A stretch of 64,000 bases of DNA from JBDIAG01 sp047974565 (lineage in GTDB: Bacteria; Actinomycetota; Actinomycetes; Actinomycetales; CAWJMD01): assembly GCA_047974565.1 (NCBI GenBank), contig JBKECN010000034.1, positions 136,467 through 200,466 of the forward strand. Direction: 5' to 3'. A program made the translations under genes and the position numbers. The stretch's first letter is position 1. Each line of letters starts with the position of its first letter. Shown in pieces: positions 34,422 through 41,900 of the stretch. The notes below the pieces were generated by a model, which saw nothing but the letters and a program-made list of their open reading frames with translations, was not told where the DNA came from and did not search any database.

Positions 34422-34870
34422 TCAGGCATTCAGGCAAAGCGATGCTGCGTTGTCCCAGAACACTGCGCGGACCTGCGCTGGGTCCAACACCTGCCGGACG
34501 AGATCGAAGTCCTCGTCACGGAAGGGACGGCGGGCCCGGGTCGAGGGCAGATCGCTGCCGACCATCAGTGCGCTTGGGTTCACCGCCATGATCGCGGGAT
34601 CACGTTGGCCGGATTGAGGGTCACCCGCCCGAATCCGGTGGCCTTGATCTTGACGCCACGCTCGGCCAGGCGCAGCAGTGTGCTCACGCCCTCTGGTCGG
34701 GGGCCTGAGTTGGGTGACGCCGACCAAGGTGGGATCCAGCGCGGCCAACGCACCAACCAGATAGCTCTGGTCGAACCCTTGGAATGACCCCGACACCACC
34801 GCCCCGCCGGCCACACCCAGCCCAGCGACGCGGTCTCGGTAGTCCACGGCGGTGAAGGGTCCCGGCGCCG
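34422..34870 (-). pseudogene. Amidohydrolase-family pseudogene (truncated, frameshifted)
   Basis: Remnant of a TIM-barrel metal-dependent hydrolase. The N-side piece (YRDRVAGLGVAGGAVVSGSF, LVGALAALDPTLVGVTQL) and the C-side piece (AVNPSALMVGSDLPSTRA, RRPFRDEDFDLVRQVL, FWDNAASLCLNA) are in one frame. Between them GVKIKATGFGRVTLNP is in another frame, so there are two compensating frameshifts. Most of the central barrel is deleted, and the metal-binding N-terminus (normally with DxHxH) is missing. The break point lies at dispersed hairpin copy 2. The intact ancestor probably hydrolysed a lactone or dicarboxylate, but the fragment is not functional. Confidence 0.7.
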
Positions 34871-34877
34871 CAACAAC

Positions 34878-34917
34878 GGCGTGCCAACCTCGTCGCATGT
34901 GCCGACCTTGGCATACC
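34878..34917. repeat. Dispersed hairpin repeat, copy 2
   Basis: GGCGTGCCAA and TTGGCATACC with the same 20-nt loop as copies 1 and 3. It lies exactly where the amidohydrolase pseudogene is truncated and just upstream of vapB. Confidence 0.83.
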
Positions 34918-34942
34918 GAGACCCGAGTCAGGCGACGGTTTG

Positions 34943-34958
34943 TATAGTGGCTCATATA
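34943..34958. promoter_or_regulatory. Candidate vapBC promoter/operator
   Basis: TATAGTGGCTCATATA lies 24-39 nt upstream of vapB: two TATA halves around an 8-nt centre, with TATAGT as a possible -10. TA operons are usually autoregulated at such symmetric promoter sites. The evidence is position and partial symmetry only. Confidence 0.4.
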
Positions 34959-34981
34959 ACATCGACCCGGAGGGATTTGCT

Positions 34982-35194
34982 GTGGCAGTAACCAGTGTCG
35001 ACCTCGATCCCCGCCTCATTGAGCGTGCCCGTGAGCTCACCGGGGAGCCATCGAACCGCGCGGTGATTGACCTCGCCCTGCGTCGACTCATCGCGTCGAA
35101 GCAGAAGGGTTCGATGATTGATGGCATCGCCGGGCTCGCCGACCTGCCTGCTGAGGTGGATGCGCCCGTGGTCTCACCCAGACCTGCCTTGTGA
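34982..35194 (+). CDS. vapB: VapB-like antitoxin
   Basis: Antitoxin of a type II toxin-antitoxin pair, 70 residues. The N-terminal part (TSVDLDPRLIERARELTGE, then SNRAVIDLALRRLIASK) matches the VapB/ribbon-helix-helix DNA-binding pattern. The C-terminal tail (GLADLPAEVDAP) should wrap the PIN toxin. It starts with GTG behind GGAGG, and its stop overlaps the toxin start in a GTGA junction. Confidence 0.9.
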   Translation: MAVTSVDLDPRLIERARELTGEPSNRAVIDLALRRLIASKQKGSMIDGIAGLADLPAEVDAPVVSPRPAL

Positions 35195-35616
35195 CCGACT
35201 ACCTCGTCGACAACTCGGTCTGGGCGAGGTTGGCCGCCGGCGATGAGCGCATATCCGCACGGCTGCGGCGGATCGAACGCGCCCCAGCGGACCTCTTCGT
35301 GACATGCCCTCCGCAGGTGCTCGAGTTCTGTCACAGTGCCCGGACGCCCCAGGAGCACGCGGATTACCGCGAGCTGATCTCGCTGGGCTTCCCGCTCGAG
35401 CGCGCACCTGAGGAAATGCTCGTCCTCGATATCCAGGCCGCGCTGTGGAACTCGGGGCTCATGCGATCGGCGGGGACGGTCGACATCCTGATTGCGGCGT
35501 ACGCGATAGTCAACGACGCGACGGTGCTCACCGCCGATCACGACTTCGACCACATCGCCCGGGTGAGCGACCTGAGCCACGAGTACGTCGCGCCAGCGCA
35601 GACACGGGGACGGTGA
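35191..35616 (+). CDS. vapC: VapC-like PIN-domain toxin ribonuclease
   Basis: PIN-domain Mg2+-dependent RNase, 141 residues, expected to cleave tRNA or rRNA when VapB is lost. The acidic centre is visible: D in YLVDNSVWA, E in QVLEFCHSA, D in AGTVDILIAAYA and D in LTADHDFDHIA. The gene overlaps vapB by 4 nt. The pair sits in accessory DNA between holA and comEC, flanked by hairpin repeats, which suggests acquisition. Confidence 0.93.
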   Translation: MTDYLVDNSVWARLAAGDERISARLRRIERAPADLFVTCPPQVLEFCHSARTPQEHADYRELISLGFPLERAPEEMLVLDIQAALWNSGLMRSAGTVDILIAAYAIVNDATVLTADHDFDHIARVSDLSHEYVAPAQTRGR

Positions 35617-36069
35617 GCCAGCTGGAGCCGAGGCTCCACGACCGGCGGCCAAGGTCAGACTGACTCCCGCCACAACGGCCTACATGGCTGCGAGCCCCAG
35701 CACCCGACCGAAATAGGGTTCAGGGGCAGAGTCCAGAACGCCTCCACCTGGCCGTCGCTCGTGTCGACCACGTAGTCAGTAATCCGCTTGGCCATCGGCC
35801 GGTCCTTGCGGGGCGGGGGCGCGCAGCGACTTGGCGGCTTCTGGATGCAGCCCAATGGTCCAAGCCAAGTTCGGCCACCACCTCGGCCAGGGGTCTGGGT
35901 GGGCACCGCTCCGGAGCCGATCTCACCGACTCGCACAAATAGAACGAGCGCGAACGGTGTGTCCGCCTGGCCAGAGCATCGAGCCTCCCGCAGCAACGGC
36001 ATGCCAACCTCGTCACATGTGCCGACTTTGGCATGCCGAAACCCGAGGGTTCCCGACGAACCAGGGTGG
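35617..36069. other. Degraded DNA between vapC and comEC, with hairpin repeat
   Basis: No intact gene is supported in these 450 nt. Minus-strand fragments such as MAKRITDYVVDTSDGQVEAF and RPLAEVVAELGLDHWAAS look like protein remnants in different frames but were not recognised. Hairpin repeat copy 3 lies at its right end. Confidence 0.5.
35998..36037. repeat. Dispersed hairpin repeat, copy 3
   Basis: The cleanest copy: GGCATGCCAA and TTGGCATGCC are a perfect 10-bp inverted repeat around a 20-nt loop, 33 nt from the comEC stop. Confidence 0.88.
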
Positions 36070-38508
36070 TCAGTGTCGGCACCGGGTGGCCAACTGGACT
36101 GCTGGGCCTGGGTCCTGGTCCAGGACCATCGCATCCCCGCACTCGTCGGTGCGTAGCACCCGGGTGCTCGTGCGACCGACCAGACGCAACGCGGACGGGG
36201 CCGGGTGACCGTAACTGTTCCCGGCCCCCACCCCGATGAGAGCGACCGGCGCCGCCAACCGTTCATACAATGCCGGGAACTGCACCGCAGAGCCGTGGTG
36301 CGCGACCAGCACCACGTCCACCGGAGCCAGCTGCGGGTGCGCAGCCAGCGTTCGCTCCAGCGACTGCTGAGCCTGATCTTCGATATCTCCCAGTGCGGCC
36401 ACGGTGACCCCGTCCACCCACAGCCAGGTCACCACACTCGCGTTGTTCGGGCCGCTGCCGGAATCCGACCCATGCGTCAGCGACTCCAGCGGCGCCAGCA
36501 CCTGGTATCGGACCTGCCCCACCTGCCCGGTCTCGAAGGGCACCGCCTGGTGCGCCGGAACTCCCACGCCCGCAAGCTCGGTCAACGCCTGGTCGGCCTG
36601 CTCGGGCGGCTCCCGCAGCCCGGTGACCAGTACCTCGCGGACGGTTCGCCCGGACACCACCCCGGGCAGCCCATCGACATGATCGGCATGGAAATGCGTC
36701 AGCACCAGCACCCCGATCTCGACCACGCCCAACCGGGACAGGCACTGGTCGATCGCCACCGGATCCGGGCCGGTGTCGATCACCACCGCCGAACCCTGCC
36801 CGGCCCACACCACCACCGCACTGCCCTGGCCCACATCACAGGCCACCACCCGCCACCCCGTCGTCGGCCAGCCACTCCACCCACCCGGAAGCCACACCTG
36901 CACAACGACAATCACCAGCACCGCGGCCACACCGGCGACCAGGCGACGCACCCGCCCACCCCGCACACCGGAGCGCGGCGTCCTGACCGCTCGTGCGCCC
37001 GGCCCGACCTCACCCCGGTCTTCGCGGCTGTTATCCCACCGACGCACTGCTGCCCACGCCCCCAACCCAGCACCCAGCGAGATGACCGCCAGCAAACCCG
37101 CACCCGCCACCCCGGACGGCCACGGCACGCTCGCCCCGGGGAGCCCGGCCAGGAATCCGGCGACCCCGCCGACCCACCGCAACGGCCACCCGGCCACCCA
37201 CACCAGCACCTGCGCGACCGGAACCGAGACCACCGAGACGGCCGCAGCCGCCACCCCCAGCACCGTCACCGGCGCCACCGCGGGCTCCACCAGCAGATTC
37301 GCCACCACCGAATACACCGGGATCCGCGGGTCCAGCACCACCAGCAACGGACCCACCGCCAGCTGAGCCGCCACCGGCACCGCCAGCGCCAACGCCACCC
37401 ACCGCGGCAGCACCCGGGCGAGCACGTCGGCCAACGGCGGACCCAGGATCAACAGCCCCGCCGTCGCCGCCACCGACAACCCGAATCCGGCAGCCCTGGA
37501 CAACCACGGATCCGCCACCACCAAGAGCCCCACCGCCACGCACAAGGGCGGCAGCCCCGCGCCCGGACGCGCCACCAGCAACGCCACCAGACCCACCACA
37601 CCCATCACTCCCGCCCGCAACACACTCGGTTCCGGACCGACCAACACCACGAACCCCACCAACGCCACCGCCGCCCCGACGAACCGCACCCACCGGCGTA
37701 CCCCCAGCACGCTCAACACTCCCAGCACAGCCCCCACCACGATCGTGATGTTCGTGCCGCTGACGGCCGTCAGGTGAGTGAGCCCGGTGGTGCGCATGTC
37801 GGCCTCCAGGTCCGCGGGCAGTGCGGAGGTGTCGCCCACGACGAGACCGGGTAGCAGACCTGCGGGTCCCTCGGGCAGCACCGAGCACGCCAGTCGAAGC
37901 CGTTCGCGGACCAGCTGAGCGGCCGAGGCCACCGGACCAGCCGCAGCGATCACCACCGGGTCCCCGAGCGGCCGGACGATCGCGGCCACGTCGTCACCCG
38001 GGTCGGCCGCGCTCAACCGGGCGCGGACCTGGATGCGCTCCCCGACCACCAGCCCAGCCCACTGTGGGCCACCTACGACGAGCGCCGGCGTATGCGCAGT
38101 GCCGGCCACCCCGCGAGAGGCCATCTTCTCGATGCGCACCTTGACCACCCAGCGCTCCTGCCCGAACGCCCGCTGCGTGCGCACCGGACGCGGCGGGGCC
38201 CGCACCGTCGCCTCCACCACTCCGGTGGCTCCGTCGTCGATCAGCGCCCCGATCGGGCCCGCCTGACGAGAGCTCACGGCCGCACCGGCCGCCACCCCAG
38301 CGGCTCCCAGCCCGGCCAGCAACAACGCCACGGCGACCGAAACCACCGCCCCTTGCCGAACCCGACTCGCCACCCACAGCACCACAACAGCTCCCGCCAG
38401 AGCGGCCAGACCGACCCCCACAGCCAAGGCCGGGCGCACCCCGACTCCCACGCCGGCACCGGCCCACAGCCCACCGGCCAACGGGACGAGCCGCAGGTCG
38501 GCCTTCAC
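36070..38508 (-). CDS. comEC: ComEC/Rec2 competence DNA channel
   Basis: Inner-membrane channel for single-stranded DNA uptake in transformation, 812 residues. N-terminal membrane segments and an OB-fold-like domain precede the Competence domain (TTGLTHLTAVSGTNITIVVG). Several membrane helices follow, and then a C-terminal metallo-beta-lactamase-like domain with HFHADHVDGLPG, which in some ComEC proteins degrades the second strand. The ATG overlaps the comEA stop by 4 nt. The protein is extremely rich in Val, Ala and Gly. With comEA present and intact, the cell may be naturally competent. Confidence 0.95.
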   Translation of the reverse strand: MKADLRLVPLAGGLWAGAGVGVGVRPALAVGVGLAALAGAVVVLWVASRVRQGAVVSVAVALLLAGLGAAGVAAGAAVSSRQAGPIGALIDDGATGVVEATVRAPPRPVRTQRAFGQERWVVKVRIEKMASRGVAGTAHTPALVVGGPQWAGLVVGERIQVRARLSAADPGDDVAAIVRPLGDPVVIAAAGPVASAAQLVRERLRLACSVLPEGPAGLLPGLVVGDTSALPADLEADMRTTGLTHLTAVSGTNITIVVGAVLGVLSVLGVRRWVRFVGAAVALVGFVVLVGPEPSVLRAGVMGVVGLVALLVARPGAGLPPLCVAVGLLVVADPWLSRAAGFGLSVAATAGLLILGPPLADVLARVLPRWVALALAVPVAAQLAVGPLLVVLDPRIPVYSVVANLLVEPAVAPVTVLGVAAAAVSVVSVPVAQVLVWVAGWPLRWVGGVAGFLAGLPGASVPWPSGVAGAGLLAVISLGAGLGAWAAVRRWDNSREDRGEVGPGARAVRTPRSGVRGGRVRRLVAGVAAVLVIVVVQVWLPGGWSGWPTTGWRVVACDVGQGSAVVVWAGQGSAVVIDTGPDPVAIDQCLSRLGVVEIGVLVLTHFHADHVDGLPGVVSGRTVREVLVTGLREPPEQADQALTELAGVGVPAHQAVPFETGQVGQVRYQVLAPLESLTHGSDSGSGPNNASVVTWLWVDGVTVAALGDIEDQAQQSLERTLAAHPQLAPVDVVLVAHHGSAVQFPALYERLAAPVALIGVGAGNSYGHPAPSALRLVGRTSTRVLRTDECGDAMVLDQDPGPAVQLATRCRH

Positions 38509-39431
38509 ACGCTCACCCGGTCCCGCAGCTGCTCCAACAGCCGGTCACCGATCCCGGAGACGTCCCGAAGCTCATCCACACTCGCGAAAGGACCGTTCTG
38601 AGTGCGCCACTCGACGATCCGCCCCGCAAGCACCGGCCCGATCCCAGGGAGTTCGTCGAGTTCTGCGGCCGAGGCGGTATTGACGTTCACCACGCCCGAC
38701 TCCGCTGGTGCGCCGGCCCCGGACGAGCCGGCACCCGAACCCGGCCCAACCGCCCCGACCCCAGCTCCCGCGGCGGGAGCAACCGGCACGACCTGCCCGG
38801 GCGTGGGCACCATCACCTGCTCGCCGTCGACCACCTGGCGCGCCAGGTTGATGGCAGCCAGGTCTGCCTCCGGCAGCGCACCACCGGCCGCCGCGACCGC
38901 GTCGGTGACCCGGGCACCCGCACTCACCTGCACCACCCCGGGGTTCTGAACCGCCCCCACCACGTGCACGGTCACCACCACCGGGCTGGGCGGGGCAGCC
39001 GCGGAGGACGGGGACGGCGCATCCTGCGTCGCCTCCGGGGGAACGGTCGGCGAGGCGGGAGACCCCGCCGGGGCACTGGGACTGCCCCGAACCGTCGTAG
39101 CCGTACCCTCGACCGGCTCACCACGAGCGAACTGCGAGCGCAGCACCCAACCACCGGCCACCAGCACCACGAGCAACATGGCCAGCACACCGACACGCCA
39201 ACTACGGGCCGGGCGACCCGGCTCCGACACCCCGCCCAGATGCTCGACCGGCGGCTGCGGAATCCACCCCGCCTCGTCGTCGTCCTCGTCCAGGTCCGCA
39301 CACAGCCCACCCGAGACATCGGCCCGCACAGCCCCCGACGCGCTCACCGGCCGAGACACATGCCGACCATCGGAGGGTCCACCGGCCAGGCCGAGGGCAC
39401 GCAACCGGTCCAGGAGTTGGGCTCTGCTCAC
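38505..39431 (-). CDS. comEA: ComEA DNA-uptake receptor
   Basis: Membrane-anchored DNA receptor, 308 residues from the GTG at 39431. There is an N-terminal cytoplasmic stretch and one membrane helix (VGVLAMLLVVLVAGGWVL). A Pro/Ala-rich linker precedes a SLBB-type domain (VVVTVHVVGAVQNPGVVQV) and a C-terminal double helix-hairpin-helix (VNVNTASAAELDELPGIGP and FASVDELRDVSGIGDRLLE) that binds dsDNA. The open frame extends to 39533. It is translationally coupled to comEC. Confidence 0.94.
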   Translation of the reverse strand: MSRAQLLDRLRALGLAGGPSDGRHVSRPVSASGAVRADVSGGLCADLDEDDDEAGWIPQPPVEHLGGVSEPGRPARSWRVGVLAMLLVVLVAGGWVLRSQFARGEPVEGTATTVRGSPSAPAGSPASPTVPPEATQDAPSPSSAAAPPSPVVVTVHVVGAVQNPGVVQVSAGARVTDAVAAAGGALPEADLAAINLARQVVDGEQVMVPTPGQVVPVAPAAGAGVGAVGPGSGAGSSGAGAPAESGVVNVNTASAAELDELPGIGPVLAGRIVEWRTQNGPFASVDELRDVSGIGDRLLEQLRDRVSV

Positions 39432-39608
39432 CGCGGCAGCCTCACCGGAAGCGGCAACCGACCGCCAGAACCCGTGAGGCCTGTGGACATCCGACCGACC
39501 TCGCGGAGCCTGTGGACAAGCAAACAGAGTCAAGCAACAGAGCAGGCCCCCGCAGGTCTGTATCGCCGGTCGAGGTCACACCCGATGCCACCGTGCTTGA
39601 CTCAGGGC

Positions 39609-40481
39609 ATGCCGTCCGACCCGATCGGCCCGCGCCGAGCGGCCGACCGCACCCACGCCTCACCCACCCACACCTCACCCACACGCGCCTCCGGCACACC
39701 AGGGCCCGCGCCCCGGCCAGGCCCGCCGGCGCACCCCGCCTCGACGAGACACCACGCAACGACCACCCAACCTGGGCAAGACAGCCCAAACAGACCAGCG
39801 GATCAGGACTTCGCACTGCTGCAGTCACTGTCGCCGCAGGCCCGCGCCAGCCTGCTGCAGCGAGCCCGGCGCCGAACCTTCGCCCGCCGTGACGTGGTGG
39901 TGCAGGAGGGCGACCCGGCGGACAGCCTGCACTTGGTCAGTTCGGGCCGGCTGGCGGTGCGGGCTTCCACCGCGGACGGCGAGTCCGCGCTGCTGACGAT
40001 CCTGGTACCGGGCGACTACTTCGGCGAACTGGCCCTGATGCCCGGACGCTCCGGACGCCGTACCGCCACCGTGCTGGCGCTCGAACCAGCCGAGACGCTG
40101 AGTATCGACTCGGGCACCTTCCGGGACCTGCGGGCCAGCCACCCCGACGTGCAGGAAGTGGTCGCCGAAGCGCTCGCCCGGCGGGTGGAGGACCTGTCCG
40201 CCCGGCTGCTGGAGGCCCTCTACATGAGCCTGGACGTGCGCGTGTGCCGGCGCCTGGACCACCTGGCCACCATCTACGCCGACCGTGATGCCGGGCACCG
40301 GCAGGGTCCGGCGGGGGTGGTCATCCCCCTCACCCAGGAGGCACTCGCCGAGTTCGTCGGAGGCACCCGCCCCTCGGTCAACATCGTGCTGCGCCGCTTG
40401 CAGCATGAGGGAGTGATCGAGGTGTCCCGGGGCCGGGTGACGATCCGCGACCGTCGGGCCCTGTCTGCGCTGCTGGGCTGA
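39609..40481 (+). CDS. Crp/Fnr-family transcriptional regulator
   Basis: Cyclic-nucleotide-type regulator, up to 290 residues with a disordered Pro/Thr-rich head of about 60. The cNMP-binding domain has the phosphate-binding cassette GELALMPGRSGRRTATV, in which the ribose-binding Glu and phosphate-binding Arg are kept, so cAMP binding is plausible. The C-terminal winged helix is LTQEALAEFVGGTRPSVNIV with recognition helix TRPSVNIVLRRLQHEG. There are no Fnr-type cysteines. It is divergent from comEA and 231 nt upstream of the secreted protein/cyclase pair, so it may be their receiver or regulator. Initiation may be downstream of 39609. Confidence 0.9.
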   Translation: MPSDPIGPRRAADRTHASPTHTSPTRASGTPGPAPRPGPPAHPASTRHHATTTQPGQDSPNRPADQDFALLQSLSPQARASLLQRARRRTFARRDVVVQEGDPADSLHLVSSGRLAVRASTADGESALLTILVPGDYFGELALMPGRSGRRTATVLALEPAETLSIDSGTFRDLRASHPDVQEVVAEALARRVEDLSARLLEALYMSLDVRVCRRLDHLATIYADRDAGHRQGPAGVVIPLTQEALAEFVGGTRPSVNIVLRRLQHEGVIEVSRGRVTIRDRRALSALLG

Positions 40482-40517
40482 TCCACGCTGCTGGGCTGAT
40501 CCACGCTGCTGGCCTGA
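40469..40517. repeat. 18-bp tandem repeat at the Crp gene end
   Basis: GCTGCTGGGCTGATCCAC is repeated about 2.7 times; the first unit contains the stop codon of the regulator gene. It is probably a slippage duplication. Confidence 0.85.
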
Positions 40518-40652
40518 CCGAGTCGTCGGCGCCGACGACATACATCAACCGGCCAGCGTCACTCCAGGCCACTCGACGACCCCGCAACCCCCTACCGCAC
40601 CGGCGCGGCGACCCCGTCGGGCGGATCACGCAATCCTGGCGATCAGCCCGGC

Positions 40653-40712
40653 CCGATGCTAGGTTTAACAGTCCCGCTCACGTGTGGTGGCTCCTCCAGG
40701 AGGCGGTTGTAG
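40653..40712 (+). promoter_or_regulatory. Conserved leader B, shared with paralogue A
   Basis: It aligns without gaps to the 60 nt before the gene at 30815. TAGGTT at 40660 lies 53 nt upstream of the start, the same distance as TACGGT in leader A, and both end with AGGCGGTTG before the ATG. Confidence 0.6.
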
Positions 40713-41900
40713 ATGCGTCCGTTCCCCCGCCGAATCCTCTGGCACAGTAGCCTTCTCGCCGCCCTGCTGCTCGTCGTCGGCGCAACCTCCGCGCAGGCGC
40801 ACCGCCCCGACGACGACCCGTCCCGGACCGGGTACACCCACGTCGAGCCGTGGACCCCGGGTGTGGTTCCCGACCTGCCGCCCGCGATCACGGTCTTCGC
40901 CAGTTGCGTCCGCCAGGTCGATCGCGGAACAACCGAAGCGGTCTTCGGGTATGAGAGCACCGCTGCCAAGTCGATCCTGCTGGAACTGGGTGAGCTGAAT
41001 GCCGTGCAGGTCCTCGGCCCCCGCCGCCATCACTCCGCTACCGACGCCACCCTGGGCGAGGCTGACGACTCCCAGGCCACCACCAGCGATCCCGCGAGTG
41101 GGGACACCTCCGCGACCGGCGCGGCGGCGACCGTCCAGGGCGAGTCGACCGACCGGGCCAGGCATTGGCGGGGCCGGTGGACCCCGGTGGAGGCGGTCCA
41201 ATCGCAGCCCACCCTGATCCTGCCGCAGCGGCGCGAAGCGTACGTCTTCGCGGTGCGGTATCCGACCGGGATGGGCGCGTCGTGGGAGATCGCCAGCCGG
41301 CCGCAGCAGGCACTCGACTCCAGCCCCGATTGGCGAGTGACTGCCACCACCAGCCGAGCCCCCCGGTGCGGCCCACAGGTGCCCGAGCACTTCTCGGTGG
41401 TGCAGGTGCCGGACCACTACAGCATCACCAAGGCAAACGAGGTCTGGAGCATCGGCACCCCTATCGCGCACCTGGCCGGCTACGACGTCCGCATGGGACC
41501 TTTCGGGCCCGCCCTCGAGCAGATCGCCTGCAGCCCGGGAGGCGTGCCCACCCCCAGCACCGTGTGGTTCGCGTGGCCGACGTCTGGGGCCAACCTGCAG
41601 CCCCTGGACGATCCGGACGCCCCCCACGTCGTGATCGGCGGTCTGCCCTATCTGATGAGCACTGGGGACACCGCCCGAGTCGCGGACGTGAGCCAGCCGC
41701 TGCGACTGTTCGGGCCGAACGTCGACGTCTTCGGTCACTGCGCCTTCGACGACGGCACCACCGCCACCAGCCTGCCCTTCTGGGCAGACCAGCCGACCCG
41801 GTGGGACTTCCAGCCGGTCTTCGAGGACCCCACCGATCCCACTGCCGTCACCGGAGTCGTGACGATGTCGGCCTCTCCCGGTGGGGTCAGAATTCGCTGA
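40713..41900 (+). CDS. Secreted protein of unknown family (paralogue B)
   Basis: Unrecognised exported protein of 395 residues, clearly homologous to the product at 30815-31978. The signal peptide (PFPRRILWHSSLLAALLLVV) ends near SAQA. Shared blocks include AITVFASCVRQVDRG, TEAVFGYES, QSQPTLILPQRREAYVFAVR, SPDWRVTATTSRAPRCG, CSPGGVPTPSTVWFAWP, ATSLPFW and SPGGVRIR. Its TGA stop is directly followed by the GTG start of the cyclase/ATPase gene, so the two are translated together. This suggests that the extracytoplasmic protein supplies or modulates the signal for the cytoplasmic enzyme. Function unknown. Confidence 0.87.
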   Translation: MRPFPRRILWHSSLLAALLLVVGATSAQAHRPDDDPSRTGYTHVEPWTPGVVPDLPPAITVFASCVRQVDRGTTEAVFGYESTAAKSILLELGELNAVQVLGPRRHHSATDATLGEADDSQATTSDPASGDTSATGAAATVQGESTDRARHWRGRWTPVEAVQSQPTLILPQRREAYVFAVRYPTGMGASWEIASRPQQALDSSPDWRVTATTSRAPRCGPQVPEHFSVVQVPDHYSITKANEVWSIGTPIAHLAGYDVRMGPFGPALEQIACSPGGVPTPSTVWFAWPTSGANLQPLDDPDAPHVVIGGLPYLMSTGDTARVADVSQPLRLFGPNVDVFGHCAFDDGTTATSLPFWADQPTRWDFQPVFEDPTDPTAVTGVVTMSASPGGVRIR

